This document shows, piece by piece, positions 45,090 through 56,498 of a stretch of 64,000 nucleotides of DNA (the stretch's first letter is position 1; every line of letters starts with the position of its first letter). The notes below the pieces were generated by a model that worked only from the letters and a program-made list of their open reading frames with translations, did not search any database and was not told the origin of the DNA. The stretch is from Lithobates sylvaticus (lineage: Eukaryota > Chordata > Amphibia > Anura > Ranidae): the NCBI GenBank assembly GCA_028564925.1, contig CM053026.1, positions 601,019,107-601,083,106 on the forward strand, written 5' to 3'. The position numbers and the translations under genes are program-made.

Positions 45090-45528
45090 TTAAAGAGGAA
45101 GTAAAGCCTATTTAAAAAAAAAAAAAAACGGAACCTGCAAGGCAAAGGCATAATGAGCTAGTATGCATACATGCTTACCTGAGAACGAAGCCCCCGAAGC
45201 GGTCCTCATCCACGATCTTCTGCGCCGCCATCCAGCGCCGGAGTAACTTCCGGGTCTCGCCGCTCCAGTGCTGTCATTCGCTGGAGCGGAGATGACGTCA
45301 CTCCCGCGCATGCGCATGAGAGCGGCATATTGCCGTGATCTCGGCATGCACAGTGCGCCTGTGCGCCGCTGTCTACGGCGCATGCGCCGTAGATAGCGGT
45401 GCCTTTTCTTTTCTAAATATCTCCTAAACCATGTAGGTTTAGGAGATATTTATTGGACCTACAGGTAAGCTTTAATCTAGGCTTACCTGTAGGTCAAAGT
45501 GGTTTGTAAGGGTTTACAACCACTTTAA
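45090..45528. mobile_element. TTAA-site MITE, AGAGGAAGTAAACC family, copy 3 (complete)
   Basis: Exact TTAA at both ends. TTAAAGAGGAAGTAAAGCC to GGGTTTACAACCACTTTAA. The CpG-rich centre includes GCGCATGCGCATGAG and TACGGCGCATGCGCCGTAG, a perfect stem. Confidence 0.9.
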
Positions 45529-45846
45529 GTTTAACATGCCTAGTTTAGGAACAGTTTAGGTGTAGAAATAACAATTATGATTTACGAGCTAGAAGGCTTA
45601 TTTAATAATGTAAAGAAACTAGCATTGAAGATGGGCAAATGGTGCTATCTAATAGCAACTAAGTGTTTTTTATTTGGTAGGAGTCAGATAATTGATAAAT
45701 ACATTCAGAATTATTGATTGTACATTTTGCACTTTCTCCTGTTACGTACAATAAAGTGAGAAGGAAAGTGTATCTTGCGTTAGCACTGCAAACTAATTTT
45801 TAATTTTTTAACTTGGTCTTAATGTTTCCGGGTTAATCTCTACAGA

Positions 45847-45942
45847 TTATGAACAACAGACGGTGAAGGTTTTTAAATCCAGCAATTTAGATAAGCTGCT
45901 GAAATCTGCAGTGTCTGGTGGAGGAAGAACATCAGCTAGATA
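45847..45942 (+). other. Exon-like open stretch, unproven
   Basis: An acceptor-like TTAATCTCTACAG precedes an open reading DYEQQTVKVFKSSNLDKLLK followed by SAVSGGGRTSAR and a stop at 45940-45942. Codon use and composition look more protein-like than the AT-rich surroundings. No family is recognised, and it may be chance. Confidence 0.2.
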
Positions 45943-47160
45943 AACTTGTCCATGTTTCTCACAATGCCTGTGTACCACACTTCTAGCAACATAATTAAAA
46001 CACATACTGCATGTCTAACCATGTTAAAGTTTACAAGATATTTATACACTCATGAAATATGGTAAATTCATGTACCTTGTTTATAAACCTTTATATTCTG
46101 TGAATTTACATGCACCTATTTTTTTTTTTTTTTTATAGCTGCATTTATGATGTTTTAAAGTTGCTTTGAAATGCAGGGAAAGGTAGTACAATGCTAAAAT
46201 ATCAAGTACAAACACATAATTGTACAGAGTACAGAAACAAAGAGCACATCTGACACTGTATTTTTAATTTAGCTTTGGTTATTCAACTCTGTAAACAACA
46301 AGCTTCTTTTCAACAAAGTAGTTAGGACTAGCCTGGTAAACATGTGAAAAGCAGTATAGATCTGTTGGCTGGAAATTGTATAATGTTATTATTTCATATT
46401 TACCAAAATGAAAAAATCTAATAAAAAAAAAACATATGTTCTTAGTTTTAAAAAGAAAGGAAGGAAGAAAGGCAAAACACATTTTTATATATTGCCTTTA
46501 AAGATAACTATTATTTGTTTTTATTCATGAAACAAACACTTCTAGCTCTACGACATATAAAGGATGTATAAATCTACTTTACATTTGGTGCAGTACAACT
46601 CCACATAAAAGTTCTGTGATATATAGATATGGAGTTTGAGGAGGCAACATATACGGTGTCTGACTTATGATATGAGAACTATGTTCCTTAGAAATATCTG
46701 TATAACGTTTTTTATACATAGGACAGAACATCTAAAATCACGTAAAAACTGTAAAAAGACACCCTCACACCTGCAAACTAGTATATTATTGTATTTTAGA
46801 AAATTAAAATCCCTTGTAAGGGGAGAGTCACTTCCCACTCAGAGTAAGATCCAGATATTAAAAAACAGCCTTGTCCTCAAGTCATGCACTAACTTGCCTG
46901 GCAAATCCAGTGTTATCCCGCTGCGATCCACTGTTCAGGTGACCACACTACTATTTTGATTAGCCTCAGTCATCAGGAGCTGGCTGCTTCTTTCAAGTTC
47001 AGGCAGCCAGCACCCAGCTAGCTCTGTCCAATGGTCGCTCTGTGTCCCTACGCCTAAGGCCTCCTGGATTATCCTAGTTAGTTAGGGACATGTCATTCTT
47101 GCCTTGGCAAGAATAACAGTGAGGAGCAGGGCTTGAATAAAACATAAAATAATGTAAACA
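45943..47160. other. No gene or named repeat
   Basis: AT-rich. A 107-codon frame at 46636-46959 has no recognised domain. Confidence 0.4.
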
Positions 47161-47164
47161 AACT

Positions 47165-47560
47165 TTTTTTACTTTAGGTTTTTATTGAAGATTATTTTTT
47201 AAAGGTACAAAAACATATGATTATCTTTTGTCACATAAAAGGTACAAAGGAAGTAACCACTTAACAGAGTAGCTTAGTTAACATGAAAATAAGAGCCTCA
47301 AGATGGAGTATGGGACGGTAACCCCAAGTGGGATCAAACTGTGACCAAGCCATCTTCACCAGAACAGTACCAGCATATATATATTCTAAAAATGTCTCTA
47401 ATATTTGAACGTGTGTAGTTACTCATAATCAAGGAAGGGACTCTTGAAGGGGTAAGGTGTCACCTTAAAGTTAGTCAATGAATGGCACTGTAAAAGTTCA
47501 CCAAAGACTGGATTTTAATGGTAGGCCAGCATAGGTCGAGTCCTAAAAGGGTCCAGTGAG
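47165..47560 (-). mobile_element. Probable LINE 3' UTR with poly(A)
   Basis: The minus strand ends CTTCAATAAAAACCTAAAG followed by A-rich text at 47165, with no coding part. The form fits an L1 3' end. Confidence 0.35.
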
Positions 47561-48303
47561 GATGAATGATGTCAGGAATCAAATTATGGTGTCACAAAAG
47601 ACAACCAGGTGCAATAAGACAGGTCAACCAAAAATATCAGGAAGTCGAAACATGGTGCAACTTATCTGCCAGAAAGGCAGAACAGGAATGCTGTTGGTCT
47701 AAATATCCTGGGTGGTCGTTCGTTCAGAGCGCATTCATCAATGACGTCATGGGCTGCATGAGAGTCATCTGATACTTGAGTTACACACTTAAATGCAGGA
47801 GTTTTTTTTTTTTTAAATAAAATATGCAGACTCAATGTCGTGACCAGGATTCGAGCTGAGGACCCACATGCTGCAAGGCAGAAGTGGGGAAATAGGAAGA
47901 GTAATGGTTAATCAGGCTGTTTTTCTACTTCTTATAGGCCCCTGCTTTGTTGTTGTTAATGTAGCCCTCTTTTTGGAGTTATGAGAAATGGCCCTCCTCA
48001 AACAGGATATTGTACTAAACTTGTAGGTAAATAAAAGAAATAGAACTTTTGCTAAGTGGAAGAGTAGGTTTGATGATACAGTTAGCAGTGCCTCTATCCA
48101 GGACAGGACATCTGTGAGCAAAGGGGATTGCCTTCCTAGGAAATTAATCAGTAATCTAAACAATGTAATTGGGGGCAGAAGAACTACTGCAACCAGGATA
48201 TAACATTAACCATATGCATATATATGCAAACCACTATAGAAATAAATCAAGCTTTTTATAAGAAGAGATTAATAACAGTACATACATCCAATGTACAAAC
48301 ATG
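47561..48303. other. No gene seen
   Basis: Mixed sequence with a T run near 47803. Nothing nameable. Confidence 0.4.
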
Positions 48304-48305
48304 TA

Positions 48306-49022
48306 CACTGAGCAAAATTATAAACGCAACACTTTTGTGTTTGCCCCTATTTACCATTAGCTGAACTCAAAGATCTACGACTTTTTCTATGTACACAAAA
48401 GACCTATTTCTCTCAAATATTGTTCACAAATCTGTCTAAATCTGTGTTAGTGAGCACTTCTCCTTTGCCGAGATAATCCATCCACCTCACAGGTGTGGCA
48501 TATCAAGATGCTGATTAGACAGCATGATTATTGCACAGGTAGGCTGGCTACAATAAAAGGCCACTCTAAAATGTGCAGTTTTACTATATTGGGGGGTCGG
48601 GGGTCCAAAAACCAGTCAGTATCTGGTGTGACCACCATTCTCCTCACTCAGTGCAGCACATCTCCTTCGCATAGAGTTGATCAGGTAATTGATTGTGGCC
48701 TGTGGAATGTTTGTCCATTCCTCTTCAATGGCTGTACGAAGTTCCTGGATATTGTCAGGAACTGGAACACGCTGTCGTATACGCCGATCCAGAGCATCCC
48801 AAACATGCTGAAAGGGTGACATGTCTGGTGAGTATGCTGGCCACACAAGAACTGGGATGTTTTCAGCTTCCAGGAATTGTGTACAGATCCTTGCATCATG
48901 GGGCCGTGCATTATCATGCTGCAACATGAGGTGATGATAATGGATGAATGGCACAACAATGATCAAGATCTCGTTGCAGTATCTCTGTGCATTCAAAATG
49001 CCATCAATAAAATGCACCTTGT
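48306..49022 (-). mobile_element. Tc1 element fragment of a family also seen in fish
   Basis: After TA, the end reads CACTGAGCAAAATTATAAAC and GCAACACTTTTGTGTTTGCC. This is a well-known Tc1 end in fish and amphibian genomes. The minus-strand transposase follows up to ~49022, where GCGTCACTAGGG repeat sequence takes over. The DNA-binding half and other TIR are absent. Confidence 0.88.
48616..49022 (-). pseudogene. Tc1 transposase C-terminal half, catalytic glutamate changed
   Basis: Recognisable text: FIDGILNAQRYCNEIL, FIHYHHLMLQHDNARPHDAR (second catalytic D in HDN), VLVWPAYSPDMSPFQHVWDA, TAIEEEWTNIPQATINYLI and the end ENGGHTRY. In working relatives the third catalytic residue is E in SPDMSPIEHVWD; here it is Q. 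The frame above 49022 is not transposase. It is a dead fragment. Confidence 0.88.
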
Positions 49023-49115
49023 CCAAAGCGTCACTAGGGTTGGTGTCACCTGGTGTGGCAAAACATGGTGTCACCCATCCCCCCCTTTTCAGGCCAGCAA
49101 CCTGGCTGGCATTCC
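49023..49115. repeat. GCGTCACTAGGG repeat, second copy
   Basis: Matches the start of the repeat at 4388 and continues GTGGCAAAACATGGTGTCAC. Confidence 0.6.
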
Positions 49116-50205
49116 AGCGTTGGAGCTCATTGGTGTGCTTTGTGGCGGTCAATAAGAGAGTGAAGGGCTAGGCCCTGAAACCTTTCTCCTCATACAAAAT
49201 TTAAATTGATCCATCCACTAACTTCCTCCCACCCAGAAACTCTGCTAGATCTCTGTATCTTCACTACCCAAGCTCCATGCATACAAAAACCAGATCCACT
49301 CTTTATTTCACAAAGATGGACACTCCTCCTCCAACCTGTACTTCTGTACAAATTGCAAACCTGACTGCTCCTGTTTAATGTCACAGCTTTAGCTTTCCCA
49401 GTCACCTCCTATTCTGCATTCAACATACACCTATAGCCACATTTTGTGTGTTTGGCGGGAGTGGGGCAAGGGAAGCACAAAATGTCACAAAACTCAGTGC
49501 TCAGAAGTAGGAAGTAGGCTGTAAGCAACGAACAGCTACAGGACATACCACGGTCTTGTTTCAATAGGAGTGGAACAGAATTGGCTAATTTTGTCAAAAG
49601 TGATTATCTATATTCCCATCGCATACATTCGTGGAACAGGCTCAAAAGTAATGGATGCTGCAGCAACAGACACCTGTGTAATGGATGTGGTTAAGGTAAT
49701 ATTAAAATGAAATATTATCATCTATAAGGTATTAGGTAGAATGCTAAGGCTAAAATGTATATTTCAATGTGTAACATTATGTCATTGCTTTGTTTGATTG
49801 TTTTGACCTTAATGCTAACTCAGATAGCTGCTAGCTCCCCCCCCCCCCCCCCCATCCTGAAGCCGAACCGCAAAAATTATAAAAAGATTGTGCCTCTCTC
49901 TTTCCAAGAACTGGACCCAAGACAGACAGACAGACAGACAGACATGACATCAACATCCAAAGTCTCGAAGAAGAAAAGAGGAAGTTACCAAAAATATCTA
50001 ATATAATCTAATATAGTTAGGATTAATTTACTAAACTTGCTAAATCAGCTACAAGCTCATACACTTGTTACAGTAATATGTCGCAATGATATGTTTTGCA
50101 TATGTCTCGCCTTGCTTGTTTGAAAGTCCACCCATTCTTATTCTTATATAAACTTCAAAAAAAGAGGAAATAAAAACAGAAAGTAATTTCACACTGGACA
50201 CAGAC
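49116..50205. other. No gene; simple repeats
   Basis: Contains a ~15 bp C run near 49838-49853 and (CAGA)n at 49922-49944. Confidence 0.5.
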
Positions 50206-50208
50206 TCA

Positions 50209-50634
50209 AGCCCCATACACACGGTCGGATTTTCCCATGGATTCTGTCCTATCGGACAATGTTGTCGGAAAATCCGACCGTGTGTAGGCACCATCGGACA
50301 GTTTCCATCGGATTGTCCGACGGACAAAGTCCTATCTCCTGCTGGATAGATTTTTCGACAACAAAGTCCGATCACACCAAATCCTATCGTGTGTATCGAA
50401 TTCCTGACGGACAAAGTGCCACGCATGCTCAGATCACATTACAAGACCAAAGCTATTGGCTACTAGCCTCTACGTAGTCCCGTCGTACGCAACAAACGTC
50501 ACCACGTTCAGAACGATCGGATTTTCCGACAACTTTGTCCGACCGTGTGTACGCAAAACCAACATCGGACAAAGTACGACGGACATGATCCGACGGACCT
50601 GGTCCTCGGATAATCCGCGCGTGTGTATGGGGCT
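50209..50634. mobile_element. Palindromic Harbinger-type MITE, copy F
   Basis: TCA flanks both sides (50206-50208 and 50635-50637). Ends AGCCCCATACACACGGTCGG and CGCGTGTGTATGGGGCT. Nearest relative is copy D. Confidence 0.95.
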
Positions 50635-50913
50635 TCAGAGTGATTACTTCAGAGCGTGCACGCTTCATATTGAATAATTAGACCAGGGGCAGATATAAAA
50701 ATACTGGACCTTGTTTGTGGTCCTTCCAAAACACCTGTAGACTGGAACCATGCACAAAACAATGTCAATATATTACTTTTTTTTTGTTGAAGAGAAATCA
50801 ATCTTGATGATTGATCTGAAGATACATGCTGTACCAGTGGACATTTAAATTGTTCTGTACATGATTTTCTCAGGATCATGAAAATAAATCGGATGACTTT
50901 GGATTTAATCATC

Positions 50914-51120
50914 TAAGGCCTCATGCACACTGGACGTTTTTGTAGCTGCTGTTTTTGGCTTCAGGGTTTTTTTTCTGCAGTCAGTAAACTCCTCCACATG
51001 TTATCTTATGTGTCCATGCACACAGGCTGTTATCAGCGTTTTTTGGCAGGGGCGTTTTCGGATTAATAAAACATTCAAAACTATTGGGTTTTAAGAGGAA
51101 TTTTTCAGCTGTAAAAACTC
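50914..51120. mobile_element. Half copy of the AGGCC..ATGCACAC Harbinger family
   Basis: Begins TAAGGCCTCATGCACACTGG. The right half is absent and the sequence runs into copy G. Confidence 0.6.
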
Positions 51121-51123
51121 TAA

Positions 51124-51538
51124 TGCCCTGTACACACGGTCGGAATTTCTGACAGAAAATGTGCGATCAGGTCGTGTTGACTGAAAATCCGATCGTGTGT
51201 GGGCTCCATCTGACTTTTTCCATCGGAATTTCCGACACACAAAGTTTGAGAGCTGGACCTAAAATTTTTTCCGACAACAAAATCCGATCGTTTAAATTCC
51301 GATCGTGTGTAGGAAATTCCGACGGACAAAGTGCCACGCATGCTCAGAATAAATTAAGAGATGAAAGCTATTGGCTACTGGCCTGTTTATAGTCCTGACG
51401 TACATGTTGTATGCCACCTCGTTCAGAACGATCAGATTTTCCGACAACTTTGTGCGACCGTGTGTATGCAAGACAAGTTTGGCCCAAAATCTGTATACGG
51501 ATTTTGTCGTCGGAATGTCCGACTGTGTGTACAGGGCA
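51124..51538. mobile_element. Palindromic Harbinger-type MITE, copy G
   Basis: TAA flanks both sides (51121-51123 and 51539-51541). Ends TGCCCTGTACACACGGTCGG and CCGACTGTGTGTACAGGGCA. Confidence 0.95.
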
Positions 51539-51629
51539 TAACAATTGGCTTGTATACTAGAATATTATTTCCAATTCTATGGGAAAACATAAAATCCACT
51601 AGTGCTAGCAGCAACTACCAAGGCTGCCA

Positions 51630-52070
51630 TTTAGGCTTTATGTACACGGGACGTTGTTCAACCTCTCCTGAAAGATTTAACTTGACAGCTAGAAACCGGC
51701 ATCTAAAAATGGCCGTTTAGCCACCTTTACCTGCCGCGTTTAATCGCGTTTAGCCACGTTTGTGTCTAGAAGCGTTTGAAAAAAAATAGCCAAAAATGAA
51801 AAACGCCTGTAAACAAAACGCGGCTAAATGCGAGTTGCCATGTTTAGTCACGTTTAGCCGCGTTTAGCCGGGTTTGGCATTTGAAATGCCTCTAAATGCC
51901 TTTTGGGTTCCAAAAAAAGCCTCTAAACACATCTGCCTAGAATCAACTATAAACAACCCTGTGTATATGTACTGATAAGATAACATAGAGGAGGGTTCAG
52001 GAGCAGTTGAAAAAAATGCCCAACTGCTCCTAAATGCCTGTTTACCAGCAGCAGTGTACATGAGGCCTGT
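51630..52070. mobile_element. Palindromic MITE rich in AACGCG / CGTTTAGCC
   Basis: Ends AGGCTTTATGTACACGGGAC and GCAGTGTACATGAGGCCTG. The centre repeats CGCGTTTAGCCACGTTT and AACGCGGCTAAATGCG. Confidence 0.75.
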
Positions 52071-52118
52071 TATTATTGTGCTGTATATTAATCTAAAACC
52101 CAGTGCCTACAAGCAGAG

Positions 52119-53710
52119 GTAAATAAGATAAGATAAGATAAGATTTATTGTCATTGTAAAACAAATCACAATGAAATTACAATTCTACTCCACACATTAT
52201 TCATACATCACAATTTTCAGCCATGCATTTACCACATAGGATTTAATTATACCAAAAAGTGTATAATATATATAAATATATAAAAATGTCCCCATATTAT
52301 AAAGGTCTAAAAAGTGCCCTCATATTAAAAAATAAATAAACAAGACAAAACAAATAAAACTATGTAACCTCTTTAATTTCATTCCTGCATTGATAGCCTT
52401 AACAGCCCTGGGAAAGAAGTTCTCTTTAAATATATTTGTCCTTGTTTTAATCACCCTAAAACGTCTCCCAGATGGCAATAATTCAAAGAAATGACAACCA
52501 GGATGAGTCTGGTCTCTCACTATTTTTCCTGCTCTACAAAGGCAAAGAGTCTCGTATATTTCTTCTAGAGAAACAAGTTCACACCCTACAATTTTCTGCG
52601 CTGTTCGAACCACTCTTCTTAGAGCATTTTTATCTGCCTGCGTATAACTAGGATACCAAACTAGAATACAATACGTTAATGTACTCTCAATGGCAGAGCG
52701 ATAGAAGGTCTCTAGCACCTTCCTTCCCAAGCCATTCTTCCTAAGGAGTCGCAAAAAATATAAACGCTGTTGCGATTTCTTAATAATGGCTTTAATGTTG
52801 ATTGTCCACGATAATTTTTCAGAAATGCATGTTCCCAAAAACTTAAAGGTAGAGACCCGCTCCACGCACACGCCTTTAATAAAAAGCGGTGCTGGTTCAG
52901 GCCTGTTCCTTCTGAAAACTACAATCAGTTCCTTTGTTTTCACCATGTTTAGGATCAGGTTATTCGCTGTACACCATTCCACTATCCTATCAACCTCTCT
53001 CCTGTATTGCTCTTCATCGTCTCCAGTGATACCACCAATTACGGTAGTGTCATCGGCAAACTTAACTATACTATTGGTCTTATAATAGGGGGTGCAGTCA
53101 TATGTGTACAGTGAATAGAGAAAGGGACTTACAACACAACCCTGCGAGGCTCCAGTACTTATTTCTTGCTTGGAAGAAACAAATTTATTCAATTTGATCA
53201 CCTGTGAGCGATGGACCAAAAAACCCCTTATCCAAAAACAAATAAAGGGCGGCAAATCCAATTTTTGCATTTTTTCAACCCACCGATCTGGAATGATGGT
53301 ATTAAAGGCAGAGCTGTAATCTATACACAACATCCTTCTGTAGTTTCCTGAATGCTCCAGATGTCTAAGTGCCCCATGCAACGATAAAGCTATTGCATCT
53401 TCTGTGCTATTTGCCCTATACGCAAACTGATAAGGACCTAAAGATTTAAAGATCTTGGCAAAAACTCCAGCTAATTGATCAGCACAGGCCTTAACTATTC
53501 TCCCTGGGATTCCGTCTGGACCTGATGACTTTCTTGTATTTATAGCCTTAAACGCCTGCCTCACTTCATATTCCTGTATAGTGAGTGTACAGTTTCCTGG
53601 ACCTAAAGGACACCCTATATCCTGGTTTGGTAACACAACCTCAAACCATGTGAAGAACCTATTTAATTCTTCAACCAGTGAAGCACTAGAATTCCCTTCC
53701 ATATTTGTAG
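52119..53710 (-). mobile_element. Rex1-type LINE, 5' truncated, with (ATCTT)n tail
   Basis: The 3' end (minus strand) reads ACAATGACAATAAATCTTATC then ATCTT repeats at 52119-52142, the usual Rex1 finish. The coding part occupies 52320-53702. The endonuclease is missing. Confidence 0.85.
52320..53702 (-). pseudogene. Rex1 reverse transcriptase, 460-codon frame with internal deletion
   Basis: The frame covers most of an RT and its C-terminal domain. SSGPDGIPGRIVKACADQLA (59-78) is the linker before the RT. Motif A is LCIDYSSAFNTIIPD (D128), motif B STGASQGCVVSPFLYSLYT (182-200), motif C VKFADDTTVIGG (FADD 215-218), then VKTKELIVVFRR and FKFLG. A post-RT domain (TAQKIVGCELVSLEEIYETL, GCHFFELLPSGRRF) follows. 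YSSAFNT is the hallmark used to recognise Rex1. Between residue ~86 and 88 the text jumps from FAKIF to LGPYQFAYR. Relatives have some 80 residues here, with the STIIPVPKK and DYRPVAL motifs, so an in-frame deletion removed the RT fingers. The frame is otherwise open, suggesting a fairly young copy. Confidence 0.85.
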
Positions 53711-53810
53711 TTTCTCTATGCCATTTAGATATGATTAAAATAAATACTTAGGTATTACTCAGAACCTCAAAAATGACAAGCTATTTAGAAAAATGCCTGG
53801 GTTACGTGGC

Positions 53811-54336
53811 TTAAAGTAGAATTCCATGTTAACCCTAATTAATCTTAAAAAACAATCCCTCCCCCTCCTAAAACCCATGCTTGCTAACTTGTGTAAGAAA
53901 GATGCGTATATCTACTTGTTTTCATGGCACTCCAGTCCAGTGACGTAATCTTCTCTGTGTCAGTCAGCACCAGCTACAGGGGAGAGGAGAGAGTGCTCGA
54001 CAATGACTTGTAAAGCCTGGAATAGTGACATCACCCATAGGCCTAATAACCCATCCATTGTCAGGACGTTCTACCTCTCCCCTGCAGCATTCACTGTCTG
54101 AGAAAAGGCGTTAGGTGTTAAGAGGAGGTACATCTGTACAGATAGACAGTTCCTGAGCCGTAGGAAGTGTAAATGATCTACAAGTGTGCTGATCACAGTG
54201 GCTGTGGCAGGCGAGACTGTGAATGAATGACAAGGCTGTGCGGGTGGAAGGTGGATGCATACGACCATGTTACATGTTACACCCTAAATATGGTTGTAAC
54301 ATGTAACATGCTCCTAAAGGTGAACTTATCCTTTAA
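53811..54336. mobile_element. TTAA-site MITE
   Basis: Exact TTAA at both ends. TTAAAGTAGAATTCCATG left; GGTGAACTTATCCTTTAA right. Near the right end, a CATGTTACATGTTACACCC / GTAACATGTAACATG stem. Confidence 0.72.
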
Positions 54337-56495
54337 ATTCTTATCTGTAAAATCAAAGATATACAGACAATGAAAATAATTTATGTAGCGCAGGGGTTTT
54401 TCCACAAAAGCTATAATGTTTATAATGTAATCTTCTTTAAATAAGAGTTTGACTCCCTCTAGTGTCCTTTCTTTTAAATGCTATTAAGACTTTTGTTTGT
54501 TTATGTAAAGCCAGCGCTGCAAAGCATTAAGGGAAATGTAGTTCAATGTTCAAGTGACTCATATACTTAAATCAGTCAAGGAATTACCTACCCACAATTC
54601 CCAGTTCACCTACCCACAATGCCAGGCCACAGAAGAGCCTGCTGGGCAGGCAAATAAAAGGGACATCATGGCCATGCTTCTATTTCTCTCTGGACACCAT
54701 CTTACACACAGCAGGAAGCCTATGTGTGGGCCCAGGGCTGGAAAAGCCTGCGACCTACAGTGGAGAGCGGATCGCCCACCCTAGAAGGATCCTTGTGAAC
54801 AGCCCTGCTGATCGAGCAGGAGGATCTGTCTATGCTTCAGGGCATCTGAAGCCATCTGCTTTTACAGTCACCGGCCATCTGAAAGAGCCGTGCGGTGTGA
54901 CGACGCAAGCTTTTGATGAGACTGAATTATCCGGAAAGGAGTCTGGAAGGGAACATTTCAAGCATCTGGGCCTGTTGTGGTGAGCGGGCACTTGCCCAGA
55001 TCAATAGAGTACACTGTGACTGTGTAAATTAGCTCCAGACTGCTGGTGGGATCTGAAGTCCCACAGGAGTGATCTCTCTTATCCATAGACTGTGTATAGT
55101 GGAACTTCAGGACTTTTTTACTGCAAAGTTAATGCTGAGTTGCATCCTTCATTAAGGAAGAAGTTCTACATGTGCCTTATATGTGCAAGTACACAGTTAC
55201 CAGCATGCCATTTCTACTGTAATTTGCTACCTATTTGTTTCTTACCTGGATTTACAAATACTGCAGTCTAATGTAAAGAGCTAGCTGAAGAGGAACAAGA
55301 CAAGAGACTTTTACCATTTCCTATAAAGCATTGCAACCCCAATATACATTATGAGAACTGCATTACAACCTAGGGGGAGCCCTTGAGTATATGATATAGA
55401 TATATGTACTGTATCACACTGACGTATTGTGTTTGATGTTATGCTGCCAATTTGATATGTGTGTGCTCTGAGGTTGGACTGGGAAGGTGTTCAATATACG
55501 TACTTTATCATATTGGACATTAGCCACACTTCTTGCCTGTCTGCATATACTCTCCAGGTGACCATTGAGTTCTTGGTTTCAATTACATATTGATTGTTGT
55601 TCATTTTCATTCTTTATATTTGTTATACCTTTTTTCCTAGTAAACTGCTTAAGTGGTTAACTTACAATTTGTGTGAGACTCTATCTATTACCACAGTTGG
55701 GTGAAGTGACGAGTACCAAGGTGATGGTAAATATACAGTACAGTGTGTCAATACTGCGTTTCTCTTTACCATTGGGTTTTACACTAACATTACTATACAG
55801 CTGTGCCAAGGGGGTCGAGTCCATTTCTGGGGTTGAGAGGCAGAGTGCACAATTGAACATTTATCAGCAGCTCCTTCGGGGGTAGTGCTTTATATAAAAG
55901 ATCAGTGTAGAAACTAAAAATAGAATACAACTGACCCAAAACACCACCATGTCCCATATATTTATATATCAATTTGTCAGTGCAGAGCTGCTTTCTGGCT
56001 TGAAAGGTGGAATTTATGATGTCATCTTGTCTGTTGCTCACTGCTTAACAAATGCAAACTATTGGAGTGGTAAGAAATGTTCCAGATGCTCTCAGGAAAT
56101 CATGTTTGATTGGTGTACTATTGTTTTATCGACCTTGTTTCCTGTATTTCTCTAACATGTTGCTAAAGAGATCTGTGGCCAATGGTGCTCATCTGGAAAT
56201 ATCCTCCTCAAAAGAAAGCAGACAAGTACAAAAATGAATCACATTTATGTACATGATCCAGATGACAGATACTCATTTGCAGAGATGCAGCACTTATAAT
56301 CTTGAGACTGTTTATGTATGAAATTATAGTACATGCCAAAATGATGTAAACATTACAGAAATATCACAAAACGGGCTAATTAATAAAAGTGATTGTTATT
56401 AATGCAAATACCACACAAAGAATTTCTCGCAAGTAGCTCACCAGATCATGCGGCATTTCGGGAAAATTATACTTATGAGTCCATTTTGTCCACTG
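54337..56495. other. No gene; possible old LTR-type remnant
   Basis: The 54500-55720 part has LTR/leader-like text near its right side (GTGTGAGACTCTATC, CACAGTTGGGTGAAGTGA), but no coding region or partner repeat. The rest is unassigned. Confidence 0.25.
54514..54542 (-). promoter_or_regulatory. ZNF143/Staf-type binding motif
   Basis: Minus strand reads ACTACATTTCCCTTAATGC followed by TTTGCAGCGC. The known consensus is ACTACAnTTCCCAnnATGC followed by nnTGCG. Sequence match only; use as a promoter element is inference. Confidence 0.45.
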
Positions 56496-56498
56496 TAA

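Noticed and set aside
46636-46959. 107-codon plus-strand ORF with Ser/Lys-rich text
   Set aside because: A faint resemblance to retroelement linker text could not be supported by any motif.
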